A stretch of 35,609 bases of DNA from Tepidimonas sp. (GTDB lineage: Bacteria > Pseudomonadota > Gammaproteobacteria > Burkholderiales > Burkholderiaceae_C): the NCBI GenBank assembly GCA_025054905.1, contig JANWZF010000299.1:1-35609 (forward strand), written 5' to 3'. This document shows, piece by piece, positions 1 to 8,461 of the stretch; positions within the stretch are counted from its first letter, which is position 1, and each line of letters begins with the position of its first letter. The notes beneath the pieces are model-generated. The model was not told where the DNA came from. It did not search any database and saw nothing but the letters and a program-made list of their open reading frames with translations. The position numbers were made by a program, and so were the translations under genes.

Positions 1-1
1 C

Positions 2-77
2 TGGTGCCGCTTGTCTGACTCGAACAGACGACCTACCGCTTACAAGGCGGGTGCTCTACCAACTGAGCTAAAGCGGC
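2..77 (-). tRNA. tRNA-Thr (anticodon TGT)
   Basis: Reverse complement reads GCCGCTTTAGCTCAGTTGGTAGAGCACCCGCCTTGTAAGCGGTAGGTCGTCTGTTCGAGTCAGACAAGCGGCACCA: GCCGC/GCGGC acceptor, D-loop AGCTCAGTTGGTAGAGC, anticodon loop CTTGTAA, TTCGAGT T-loop, encoded CCA. Confidence 0.95.
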
Positions 78-79
78 AT

Positions 80-109
80 CTGCGGCGCGCATTGTAGCCC
101 GCGCCGCAG
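80..109. repeat. Perfect 10-bp inverted repeat (CTGCGGCGCG / CGCGCCGCAG, 10-nt loop) between sspB and tRNA-Thr
   Basis: Plus strand ctgcggcgcg-cattgtagcc-cgcgccgcag. The loop read on the minus strand contains TACAAT. Confidence 0.8.
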
Positions 110-114
110 GGCTT

Positions 115-609
115 TTACTTGACACGTTTGAGCGCCGGCCCTCCCCGCCGCGGCGGTGGAGGGGGATCGTCCCCTTCGCCCGCCGCGGTGTCACCGACGG
201 ATCCGCCGGCCCCCGGGCCTTCATCGGAGGCGCTGACCACCTGCAACGGCGTGCGTCCACGCGGCGGCGTGGCTTCCTCATCAATCGGATCGGGATGGGG
301 AAACGCCATACCCTGGCCGTTTTCGCGCGCGTAAATGCCGATCACATGCCCGATCGGGATCACGACGTCGCGCGCCACTCCTCCAAAGCGCGCCTTGAAC
401 GTGACCTCCTCGTTGCCGATGCGCAGGTTGGCGGTCGCGTCAAAGCTGATGTTGAGCACGATCTGGCCATCGCGCGCGTATTCGCGCGGCACCTGCACAC
501 GCTCGTCCACCGCCGCCACCAGATAGGGCGTCAAGCCATGGTCGGTGCACCATTCGTGCACCGCGCGCACCAGATACGGCCGCAGCGAGGGCAGGTCGGC
601 GTCCATCAC
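115..609 (-). CDS. sspB: ClpXP protease specificity-enhancing factor SspB
   Basis: ORF with SspB-like N-terminus (LPSLRPYLVRAVHEWCTDHGLTPYLVAAVDERVQVPREYARDGQIVLNIS) and an acidic/Pro-rich tail; 4-nt overlap with sspA. Confidence 0.93.
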   Translation of the reverse strand: MMDADLPSLRPYLVRAVHEWCTDHGLTPYLVAAVDERVQVPREYARDGQIVLNISFDATANLRIGNEEVTFKARFGGVARDVVIPIGHVIGIYARENGQGMAFPHPDPIDEEATPPRGRTPLQVVSASDEGPGAGGSVGDTAAGEGDDPPPPPRRGGPALKRVK

Positions 610-1217
610 TTGCGCATGACCTTTTCAGAGGGGGTCAGCGCCTCGATGTACGCCGGACGCGAGAAGATGCGCTCGGCGTATTTCAGCAGCGGCGCGGCAT
701 TACGACTGAGTTCAATGCCATAGTGATCCAGGCGCCACAGCAGCGGCGCAATGGCCACGTCCAGCATCGAAAAATGATCCCCCAGCATGAACTTGTTCTT
801 CAGGAACACCGGCGCCAGCTGGGTCAGCCGCTCGCGGATGTGGGCGCGAGCCTTCTCGAGCTGCTTGTCCGTCGGCTTGGGCGTGCGCTGCTCCAGCACC
901 GAGACGTGCGTGAAGAGCTCCTTTTCGAAATTGAGCAGGAACAGCCGCACGCGCGCGCGGTCGACCGGATCGCCCGGCATCAGCTGTGGATGCGGAAAGC
1001 GCTCGTCGATGTATTCGTTGATGATGTTGGATTCGTACAGGATCAGGTCGCGCTCGACCAGGATCGGCACCTGCCCGTACGGGTTCATCACGGAAATATC
1101 CTCGGGCTTGTTGTAAAGATCCACATCGCGGATCTCGAAGTCCATGCCCTTTTCGAACAGCACGAAACGGCAGCGGTGCGAATACGGGCAGGTCGTGCCC
1201 GAATACAAGACCATCAT
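606..1217 (-). CDS. sspA: Stringent starvation protein A / glutathione S-transferase-fold protein
   Basis: MMVLYSGTTCPYSHRCRFVLFEKGMDFEIRDVDLYNKPEDISVMNPYGQVPILVERDLILYESNIINEYIDERFPHPQLMPGDP. The ORF track start at 1283 is probably too early; internal ATGs at 1217/1214. Confidence 0.93.
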   Translation of the reverse strand: MMVLYSGTTCPYSHRCRFVLFEKGMDFEIRDVDLYNKPEDISVMNPYGQVPILVERDLILYESNIINEYIDERFPHPQLMPGDPVDRARVRLFLLNFEKELFTHVSVLEQRTPKPTDKQLEKARAHIRERLTQLAPVFLKNKFMLGDHFSMLDVAIAPLLWRLDHYGIELSRNAAPLLKYAERIFSRPAYIEALTPSEKVMRK

Positions 1218-1324
1218 GGCGTTTTCGCTCCAATCGTCGTAAACGAAAACAGTGGGAAGCCGCCCGCCGGCGGCTCGACCCACTGTGGCAACCCGGCGCG
1301 CGGCACGCCCGGCTCAGATGGGGA

Positions 1325-2092
1325 TTACTTGACGTCTTTCCAATAGGCGGCGTTGAGGCGCCAGGCCACGATGGCAAACAGTCCGAGGAATATCATCACC
1401 CACACGCCGAGCCGCACCCGGTCGTTTTTGCCCGGCTCGCCCATCCATTCCAGATAGGCCACCAGGTCGGCCACCAGGCGGTCGTACTCGGCCTGCGACA
1501 GCTGCCCCGGCTTGACCACCTCCCAGCCGCGGAACACCTCGGTCTCGTGCCCGTGGCTGGAGACCTTTTCGAACACCGGTTTGCGCTCACCCTGCAGCTC
1601 CCACAGCGGATGCGGCATGCCGATGTTGTGGAACACGACGTTGTTCCAGCCGGTCGGACGGTTTGGGTCTCGATAGTAGCCACGCAGCAGCGTGTAGAGG
1701 TAGTCGGCCCCGCTGTAGCCATGCCCTGCGCGCGAGCGTGCCACCAGCGACAGGTCCGGCGGCTGCGCCCCGAACCACGCCTTGGCCTGCTGCGGCGAGA
1801 TCGCCGCCACCATCAGATCGCCCACCTTGTCGGTGGTGAACATCAGGTTTTCCTTGATCTGCTTTTCGGTCAGGCCCAGCTCGGTCAGGCGGTTGTAGCG
1901 CACGAACGAGGCCGAATGGCAGCTCAGGCAGTAGTTGACAAAAATCTTGGCGCCGTGCTGCAGCGCCGCCTGATCGGTGCTCAGGCGCGGCGCCTTGTCC
2001 ATCGGAAAGTTGGTCCCGGCGGCCTGTGCGCCGCCGCCCAGGCCCACGAGGGCGCTCAGCGCGACCAGGCCGGTTGCGATCCATCGCTTCAT
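1325..2092 (-). CDS. petC: Ubiquinol-cytochrome c reductase cytochrome c1 subunit
   Basis: Signal peptide MKRWIATGLVALSALVGLGGG, heme motif CLSCH, C-terminal TM anchor; adjacent to cytochrome b. Confidence 0.95.
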   Translation of the reverse strand: MKRWIATGLVALSALVGLGGGAQAAGTNFPMDKAPRLSTDQAALQHGAKIFVNYCLSCHSASFVRYNRLTELGLTEKQIKENLMFTTDKVGDLMVAAISPQQAKAWFGAQPPDLSLVARSRAGHGYSGADYLYTLLRGYYRDPNRPTGWNNVVFHNIGMPHPLWELQGERKPVFEKVSSHGHETEVFRGWEVVKPGQLSQAEYDRLVADLVAYLEWMGEPGKNDRVRLGVWVMIFLGLFAIVAWRLNAAYWKDVK

Positions 2093-2123
2093 CGAATCGT
2101 TCTCCTCATCCTTGGGCACGGGG

Positions 2124-3545
2124 TCAGTGCGGCTTGAACGTCACGCGCGCCGGCACGGGCTTGAACTCACCCAGGCGGCTCCACCACGGCATCAGCAGGA
2201 AGAAGCCGAAGTAGAACAGTGTGCCGACCTGCGACACCCGCTCCCCGACCGGCGACGGCGGCAGCACGCCCAGATAGCCCAGGATCAGGAAGTTGATGAT
2301 GAACAGGCCGTAGAGCCACTTGTTCCAGCTCGGACGGTAGCGGATCGACTTGACCGGGCTCTTGTCCAGCCACGGCAGGAAGAACAGGATGATCACCGCG
2401 CCGCCCATGACCACCACGCCCCAGAATTTGGCATCGATGGTCAGCATCAGCGCAGCCAGCACCACCGCGCCGCCCAGGATCGCGGCTTTGCCCAGCGCGC
2501 CAGCGCCGGACTTCAGCGCCGCCAGCAGCGCCGCCACCAGCACCACCGCCACCAGCACCACCATCATCTCGCTGGTGGTGGCGCGCAGCATCGAGTAAAA
2601 CGGCGTGAAGTACCACACCGGCGCGATGTGCGGCGGCGTCACCATCGGGTCGGCCGGGATGAAGTTGTTGAACTCGAGGAAGTAGCCGCCGGCCTCGGGG
2701 GCAAAGAACACGATCGCCGAAAACACGAGCAGGAACACCGCCACGCCGAGAATGTCGTGGATGGTGTAGTACGGGTGGAACGGAATTCCATCCAGGGGCT
2801 TGCCGTCCGGGCCTTTGGTGGCCTTGATCTCGATGCCATCGGGGTTGTTGGAGCCCACCTCGTGCAGCGCGATGATGTGCGCCACCACCAGCCCCAGCAG
2901 CACCAGCGGAATGGCGATGACGTGGAAGCTGAAGAAGCGGTTCAGCGTTGCATCCGACACCACGTAGTCACCGCGGATCCAGATGGCCAGATCCGGGCCG
3001 ATGAACGGGATCGCCGAGAACAGGTTGACGATCACCTGCGCACCCCAGTACGACATCTGCCCCCACGGCAACAGGTAGCCGAAGAACGCCTCGGCCATCA
3101 GGCACAGGAAGATGGCCACCCCGAAGATCCACACCAGCTCCCGCGGCTTGCGGTACGACCCGTAAATCAGGCCACGCCACATGTGCAGGTAGACCACGAT
3201 GAAGAATGCCGAGGCGCCGGTGGAGTGCATGTAGCGGATCAGCCAACCCCACGGCACGTCGCGCATGATGTACTCGACCGACGCAAAGGCCACCGGCACG
3301 CCCGCAGCGTTGAGCGAGGCATCGGGTTTGTAGTGCATGACGAGAAAGATGCCGGTGACGATCTGGATCACCAGCACCAGCATCGCCAGCGAGCCGAAGA
3401 AATACCAGGTGTTGAAGTTCTTCGGCGCGTAGTACTCCGACATGTGCTCCCGGTACATCTTCGACAACGGAAAACGGTTGTCGATCCAGGTCAGGAGCTT
3501 GACGCCAGCGGGGGCATCGGCGGGGGCTTCCTTGAATTCGGCCAT
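2124..3545 (-). CDS. petB: Cytochrome bc1 complex cytochrome b subunit
   Basis: Multi-TM protein with the canonical region GWLIRYMHSTGASAFFIVVYLHMWRGLIYGSYR and PEW-like C-terminal motifs. Confidence 0.96.
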   Translation of the reverse strand: MAEFKEAPADAPAGVKLLTWIDNRFPLSKMYREHMSEYYAPKNFNTWYFFGSLAMLVLVIQIVTGIFLVMHYKPDASLNAAGVPVAFASVEYIMRDVPWGWLIRYMHSTGASAFFIVVYLHMWRGLIYGSYRKPRELVWIFGVAIFLCLMAEAFFGYLLPWGQMSYWGAQVIVNLFSAIPFIGPDLAIWIRGDYVVSDATLNRFFSFHVIAIPLVLLGLVVAHIIALHEVGSNNPDGIEIKATKGPDGKPLDGIPFHPYYTIHDILGVAVFLLVFSAIVFFAPEAGGYFLEFNNFIPADPMVTPPHIAPVWYFTPFYSMLRATTSEMMVVLVAVVLVAALLAALKSGAGALGKAAILGGAVVLAALMLTIDAKFWGVVVMGGAVIILFFLPWLDKSPVKSIRYRPSWNKWLYGLFIINFLILGYLGVLPPSPVGERVSQVGTLFYFGFFLLMPWWSRLGEFKPVPARVTFKPH

Positions 3546-3590
3546 GGTCAGGTTCCCTTGAAGCTTGGGCGGGCGTGGCAGCGGCGCGGT

Positions 3591-4190
3591 TCAGGCCTTG
3601 GGTGGATCCTCGCCGATCAGCACCACGGTGTCGGACACGTAATGATGCGGCGGAATCTCGAGGTTGTCCGGAGCGGGCTTGTTTTTGAACACGCGGCCGG
3701 CCATGTCGAACGTGGAGCCGTGGCAGGGGCACAGGAACCCACCCTGCCAGTCGTCAGGCAGCGACGGCTGCGGGCCTGGCTGCAGCTTGTCCACCGGCGA
3801 GCAGCCCAGGTGCGTGCAGATACCCACGGCCACCAGGTACTCGGGCTTGATCGAGCGGTGGCGGTTTTTGGCGTACGGCGGCGTGGGGTAGGCTTTGCGC
3901 TCGGAGTTGGGGTCGGCCAGCTGGTCCTCGACCTTTTCCAGCGCGGCCAGCTGCTCGGGCGTGCGCCGCATGATCCACACCGGCTTGCCGCGCCACTCGA
4001 CGACGATTTTCTCGCCGGGTTGCAACTTGGAGACGTCGACCTCGACCGACGCACCGGCGGCCTTGGCACGCTCCGACGGCGCAAACGATTGGACGAACGG
4101 CACGGCCGCGGCCACCACCCCGGCGCCACCCACGGCAGCCGAGGTGATGAGCCAAGTTCGACGTTGGGGATCGACGGTGGCTTCGCTCAT
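3591..4190 (-). CDS. petA: Ubiquinol-cytochrome c reductase Rieske iron-sulfur subunit
   Basis: CTHLGC...CPCHGS 2Fe-2S motifs; N-terminal TM/Tat-like region after MSEATVDPQRRTWL. The track start at 4328 is probably too early. Confidence 0.96.
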   Translation of the reverse strand: MSEATVDPQRRTWLITSAAVGGAGVVAAAVPFVQSFAPSERAKAAGASVEVDVSKLQPGEKIVVEWRGKPVWIMRRTPEQLAALEKVEDQLADPNSERKAYPTPPYAKNRHRSIKPEYLVAVGICTHLGCSPVDKLQPGPQPSLPDDWQGGFLCPCHGSTFDMAGRVFKNKPAPDNLEIPPHHYVSDTVVLIGEDPPKA

Positions 4191-4278
4191 GGGGGAAGTC
4201 TCTCCGGGAGAGGGATGGCTCGACGTTGGGGCGACCCGTTGCACCGGGTACGAGCCGGGCGTGCGCGGGCCATCCGGC

Positions 4279-4284
4279 ATTGTA
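4279..4284 (-). promoter_or_regulatory. Possible -10 element (TACAAT) upstream of petA
   Basis: Minus strand TTCCTTTACAATGCCGG in the 144-nt gap between pdxA and petA; no convincing -35. Position and -10 match only. Confidence 0.35.
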
Positions 4285-4334
4285 AAGGAACGGCTAGGGG
4301 CTAACCCTTGCCCGACCGACCACCCCAACGCAGC

Positions 4335-5354
4335 TCAAGCCCGGGCCTGCAGCACCTCCAGCGCTGCGGCCACCGCTGCCTGCAGGCTGGAGGGGTCGGC
4401 ACAACCTCGGCCCGCGATGTCGAACGCGGTGCCGTGATCCGGGCTCGTGCGCACGAAGGGCAGTCCAAGGGTGGAGTTGACACCATCGGCCAGCCCCGTG
4501 ACCTTGACCGGGATCAAGCCTTGGTCGTGGTATTGGGCGATCACCACATCGAATTCGCCCTGGCGCGCGCGCCAGAACACCGTATCGGGCGGCAGAGGCC
4601 CGTGCGCATCGATGCCCGCGGCGCGCGCGCGCGCCACTGCCGGCGCGATGATGTCGAGCTCCTCGCGGCCGAACAACCCGTCCTCGCCAGCGTGGGGATT
4701 GAGGCCGGCCACTGCGATACGGCAGCCCGGCCAGCCCAGCACGCGGGTGAAATGAGCATGGGTGATGCGCAGGGTCTCGTCAAGGTTGGCCGGTGTGACC
4801 AGCTCCAGCGCCTGCCGCAGCGAGACATGGATGCTGACCAGCACCGTGCGCAGCTGCGGGTTGGACAGCATCATGCGCACCGGCAGCCGCTCAGGCGGCA
4901 AACCCAGGTGCTGAGCCGCCACCGCTTGCAGCAGCTCGGTGTGCCCCGGATAGGGCAGCCCCGCCGCAGCCAGCGCCGCCTTGGCCAGCGGTGCGGTCAC
5001 CACCGCCGCCACCTCCCCGCGCAGCGCGCACTGCGCCGCCAGCACCACGGCATCGGCCGCCGCGCGCCCCGCTGCAGCGTCGACCTGCCCCCAGGCGGGC
5101 AGCCTCGACAGTGTCACCGCCGGCCACAGCGGCACCGCCCCCGGCGGCACGTCGGCCGCGTGGGCAGGCCCGTCCACCTCGGCGATCGGGACCGGCTCAC
5201 CGATGGCGCGCGCGGCACGGCGCAGCGCGGCCTGATCGCCGATCACCACGCAGCGCGACGACCAGTCCGGCCGGCGCTGAAACAGCCGCACGATGATCTC
5301 CGGGCCGATGCCCGCGGCATCGCCCATCGTGATGGCGATTGGCGCACCGGTCAC
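4335..5354 (-). CDS. pdxA: 4-hydroxythreonine-4-phosphate dehydrogenase
   Basis: MTGAPIAITMGDAAGIGPEIIVR start and C-terminal GLPFVRTSPDHGTAFDIAGRG. Confidence 0.96.
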   Translation of the reverse strand: MTGAPIAITMGDAAGIGPEIIVRLFQRRPDWSSRCVVIGDQAALRRAARAIGEPVPIAEVDGPAHAADVPPGAVPLWPAVTLSRLPAWGQVDAAAGRAAADAVVLAAQCALRGEVAAVVTAPLAKAALAAAGLPYPGHTELLQAVAAQHLGLPPERLPVRMMLSNPQLRTVLVSIHVSLRQALELVTPANLDETLRITHAHFTRVLGWPGCRIAVAGLNPHAGEDGLFGREELDIIAPAVARARAAGIDAHGPLPPDTVFWRARQGEFDVVIAQYHDQGLIPVKVTGLADGVNSTLGLPFVRTSPDHGTAFDIAGRGCADPSSLQAAVAAALEVLQARA

Positions 5355-5366
5355 GGGGGTGCTCCT

Positions 5367-6155
5367 TCAGGCCGGGTTGTCGATCTCGATGAAGCTGTGC
5401 TGCAGCCCCAGCTGCTGCGCCAGCCACGCCCCCAGCGCAGGGGCACCGTAGCGCTCGGTAGCGTGATGCCCGCACGCATAGAACGCCACCCCACACTCGC
5501 GCGCCAGGTGGGCCTGCGGCTCGGACATCTCGCCGGTCAGAAACGCGTCCACCCCTGCCGCGATGGCAGCCTCAAAATAGTTCTGCGCCCCGCCGCTGCA
5601 CCAGCCGATGCGGCGCAGCGGCCGTCCATCCCCCGGCACCCACAGCGGGCGGCGCCCCAGCACCTGCTCTAGATGGGCGGCCAACGCCGCCGCATCCGGC
5701 ACCGGACTCAGCCCCACAAAACCCAGCTGCTGCTCGCCAAACCGCCCCCACCCGTCTCCCTCGGGGCGAAACCCCAGGCGCAGGGCCAGCTGCGCGTTGT
5801 TGCCCACCTGCGGGTGGGCATCCAGCGGCAGGTGATAGGCCAGCAGGCTCACGTCGTGCACCAACAGGCGTTGCAGCCGCGTTTTCAGCCAGCCGGTCAC
5901 CGTGCCGCGCTGCCCCCGCCAGAACAGGCCGTGGTGCACAAGGATCGCATCCGCGCCGGCTTCGATGGCTGCATCGATCAGCGCCAGGCTGGCCGTCACA
6001 CCCGAGACCAGCCGCCGCACCTGCGGGCGTCCCTGCACCTGCAGGCCGTTGGGGCCGTAATCCTGGAAACGCGCGGGCTCCAGCAGGGCATCGGCGGCGG
6101 CCACCAGCTCGTCCAGCGCGCAGCCAGTGCTTTCGGGGTATGCGGATGGCGTCAT
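5367..6155 (-). CDS. Nif3-like dinuclear metal center protein
   Basis: ARFQDYGPNGLQVQGRPQVRRLVSGVTASLALIDAAIEAGADAILVHHGLFW and ACGHHATERYGAPALG are Nif3/YbgI family signatures. Confidence 0.93.
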   Translation of the reverse strand: MTPSAYPESTGCALDELVAAADALLEPARFQDYGPNGLQVQGRPQVRRLVSGVTASLALIDAAIEAGADAILVHHGLFWRGQRGTVTGWLKTRLQRLLVHDVSLLAYHLPLDAHPQVGNNAQLALRLGFRPEGDGWGRFGEQQLGFVGLSPVPDAAALAAHLEQVLGRRPLWVPGDGRPLRRIGWCSGGAQNYFEAAIAAGVDAFLTGEMSEPQAHLARECGVAFYACGHHATERYGAPALGAWLAQQLGLQHSFIEIDNPA

Positions 6156-6185
6156 GCGCGCATTGTCGCACCGCCGCGCCGCCGG

Positions 6186-6332
6186 TCAGGGTCGGCCAGC
6201 GTCGCGCGCCGACTCTTCGATCTTGCGGGTGAACAGGCGTACGAAATAGACGGCCATGCCAATGACGAACGCGATGACGGCCACACTCATCAGTCCATAA
6301 TCGGTGGAAAACAGGTCGACGAGGGCTTTCAT
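6186..6332 (-). CDS. Small DUF3149-like single-TM protein (48 aa)
   Basis: Manual translation: MKALVDLFSTDYGLMSVAVIAFVIGMAVYFVRLFTRKIEESARDAGRP*. Strong SD (GGAGGAGT) upstream of the ATG; below the length cut-off of the supplied track. Family assignment is from recognition. Confidence 0.8.
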   Translation of the reverse strand: MKALVDLFSTDYGLMSVAVIAFVIGMAVYFVRLFTRKIEESARDAGRP

Positions 6333-6400
6333 GACCGACTCCTCCAGACATTACCGATGCCGGTATGCCGACATTGGACGCCAGGCCAGGCCGCAAGGCC

Positions 6401-6414
6401 TTGACCCACATCAA
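6401..6414. promoter_or_regulatory. FNR/ANR/CRP-family-like box TTGAC-CCAC-ATCAA
   Basis: 9/10 match to TTGAT-N4-ATCAA, in the divergent intergenic region between the DUF3149-like gene (minus) and the protease (plus). Confidence 0.5.
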
Positions 6415-6452
6415 CCCTGCTGCCATCAGGGCTATGGGCGGGGCGGGCTGCG

Positions 6453-7610
6453 ATGAACCTGCGCCGTGGGTGGCTGCTGTTGGCCCAAACCGTGACCGTG
6501 CTGCTGGCCATCTGGTTCGTGGTGGCCACGCTCAAGCCGCAGTGGCTAACGTATCCCTGGGGATGGAGACGGTCCGTTGCGGTGCTGGAAAACACCCGCA
6601 CCGAACGCAGCGCGGTGATCGAAGCCAACAGCCTGGCCGCCGCCGCGCGCGCGGCCGCACCGGCGGTGGTCAGCATTTCCACCAGCACCGAGGTGCGCAA
6701 CCCCCACGCGCAGGAGCCGTGGTTTCGCCATTTCTTCGGCGATCGGCTGCCGGAGGCCGAACCCCAGAGCGGGCTGGGCTCCGGCGTCATCGTCAGCCCC
6801 GCCGGCTACATCCTGACCAACAACCACGTGATCGAAGGGGCCGATGAGATCGTGGTGCAGCTCAGCGACGGCCGGCAGTCGCGCGCGCAGGTGATCGGCA
6901 CCGACCCCGACACCGATCTGGCAGTGCTGCGCGTGACGCTGACCGATTTGCCCGTGATCGTCCTGGGCCGCTCCGACACCCTGCAGGTGGGCGACCGTGT
7001 GCTGGCCATTGGCAACCCGTTTGGGGTCGGTCAGACGGTGACGGCCGGCATCGTCAGCGCGCTGGGGCGCAGCCAGCTTGGCCTCAACACCTTCGAGAAT
7101 TTCATCCAGACCGACGCGGCCATCAACCCCGGCAATTCCGGCGGCGCCCTGGTCGATGCCGAGGGCCGGCTGGTTGGCATCAACACCGCCATCTATTCGC
7201 GCTCGGGTGGCTCGATGGGCATCGGTTTTGCGATCCCGATCGCCACCGCGCGTGAGGTGATGGAGGCCATCGTGCGCGACGGCCGCGTCACGCGTGGCTG
7301 GATCGGCGTGGAGCCACGCCCGCTGGAGCCGGAATGGATCGAGCATCTGGGGCTACCACGCCAGCTGCGCGGTGTCGTGGTGGGCGGCGTGCTGCAAGAC
7401 GGCCCGGCGGCGCGCGCCGGCGTCGTCCCGGGCGACGTCATCACCCACGTCGGCGAAACCCCGGTGACCGACGTGCCGACGCTGCTGGCTGCGGTGGCGG
7501 CGCTGAAGCCTGGTACGACGGTAACGTTGCGCCTGTGGCGCGACGGACGGGAACAGACGCTGCGGGTGGTCCCTGGCCGTCGCCCCTCGGCCGCGGAACT
7601 GGCTCGCTAA
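6453..7610 (+). CDS. S1C-family periplasmic serine protease (DegS/DegQ-like), one PDZ domain
   Basis: N-terminal TM helix; catalytic triad contexts NNHVIEGAD, DPDTDLAVLRV, NPGNSGGALVD; a single C-terminal PDZ. Confidence 0.93.
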   Translation: MNLRRGWLLLAQTVTVLLAIWFVVATLKPQWLTYPWGWRRSVAVLENTRTERSAVIEANSLAAAARAAAPAVVSISTSTEVRNPHAQEPWFRHFFGDRLPEAEPQSGLGSGVIVSPAGYILTNNHVIEGADEIVVQLSDGRQSRAQVIGTDPDTDLAVLRVTLTDLPVIVLGRSDTLQVGDRVLAIGNPFGVGQTVTAGIVSALGRSQLGLNTFENFIQTDAAINPGNSGGALVDAEGRLVGINTAIYSRSGGSMGIGFAIPIATAREVMEAIVRDGRVTRGWIGVEPRPLEPEWIEHLGLPRQLRGVVVGGVLQDGPAARAGVVPGDVITHVGETPVTDVPTLLAAVAALKPGTTVTLRLWRDGREQTLRVVPGRRPSAAELAR

Positions 7611-7663
7611 ACAGGGCCCCCCGCCTGGGGTGCGCGGCCACAGCGGCTGGGCGGCTGCGGCAC

Positions 7664-8458
7664 TTACTCCGGAGAGGCCGCCCCGGCTGACTCATCCGGG
7701 GCACGGCTGACGCGGGCAAACCAGCGCGAGCCCCAAATGCCCAATTCGTAGAGCAGGCACATCGGCACGGCCAGCGCGACCTGCGAGATGACGTCCGGCG
7801 GTGTCACGACAGCGGCCACGACGAAAGCGATGACGATGAAGTAGCCACGAAAGCTCTTCAACTTGTCCACCGTCACCATGTCGAAGCGCACCAGCAGCAT
7901 CACCACCACGGGCACCTGAAAGGCCAGCCCAAAGGCCAGGTACAGCGACAGGATCGCTTCGACGTAGGAGGCGATGTCTGGAGTGGCATTGACGCTGGCC
8001 GGCGTGAAGCCCTGGATGAAGGCAAACATCTTGTCCAGCACGAAAAACTGCACGAACGCGATGCCAAGGTAGGCCAGCGCACTGCCGATGACGATCAACG
8101 GCAGCGCAAAGCGCTTCTCGTGGCTGTAGAGCCCCGGGGCCACGAACGCCCAGATCTGATAGATGACCCAGGGCAAGGCCAGCAGCAGCCCGGCCATCAT
8201 CAGCACCTTCAGCGGCACAAAAAAGGGTGTGAACACCCCCACCGCAATCAGCTTGACGTCGGGCGGCATGTGGGCGCGGATCGGGGTGGCGATGAAATCG
8301 ATCAGCCCGCTGGGGCCGGGCCACAATGCCAGCAGCGCCATCGCCGCGCCGACCCCGTACAGCGCGTACAGGATGCGGTCGCGCAGCTCCATCAGATGCG
8401 CGACAAACGGCTGTTCGGTGCCGGCCAGCTCGTCGTGGGGATCGCGGGAGTCGGCCAT
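7664..8458 (-). CDS. tatC: Sec-independent (Tat) protein translocase subunit TatC
   Basis: EQPFVAHLMELRDRILYALYGVG; six-TM pattern; adjacent to tatB and tatA. Confidence 0.96.
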   Translation of the reverse strand: MADSRDPHDELAGTEQPFVAHLMELRDRILYALYGVGAAMALLALWPGPSGLIDFIATPIRAHMPPDVKLIAVGVFTPFFVPLKVLMMAGLLLALPWVIYQIWAFVAPGLYSHEKRFALPLIVIGSALAYLGIAFVQFFVLDKMFAFIQGFTPASVNATPDIASYVEAILSLYLAFGLAFQVPVVVMLLVRFDMVTVDKLKSFRGYFIVIAFVVAAVVTPPDVISQVALAVPMCLLYELGIWGSRWFARVSRAPDESAGAASPE

Positions 8459-8461
8459 GGA

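Noticed and set aside
626-640. GGGGTCAG-like strings elsewhere (near 626, 2118, 31211) as extra copies of the RAYT motif
   Set aside because: Only the GGGGTCA core matches and flanks differ; within or at the edge of coding sequence, consistent with chance in GC-rich DNA.
1977-4304. 775-aa plus-strand ORF opposite petC/petB/petA
   Set aside because: Antisense to three conserved bc1 genes; His/Gln/Arg-rich shadow translation.
4618-4635. Alternating GC tract (cgcggcgcgcgcgcgcgc) as possible Z-DNA or simple repeat
   Set aside because: Within pdxA coding sequence, encoding Ala/Arg residues in frame; expected from GC-rich codon bias.
7611-7663. G/C-rich convergent gap between the protease and tatC as a bidirectional terminator
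   Set aside because: No convincing long stem with a T-tract in either direction.
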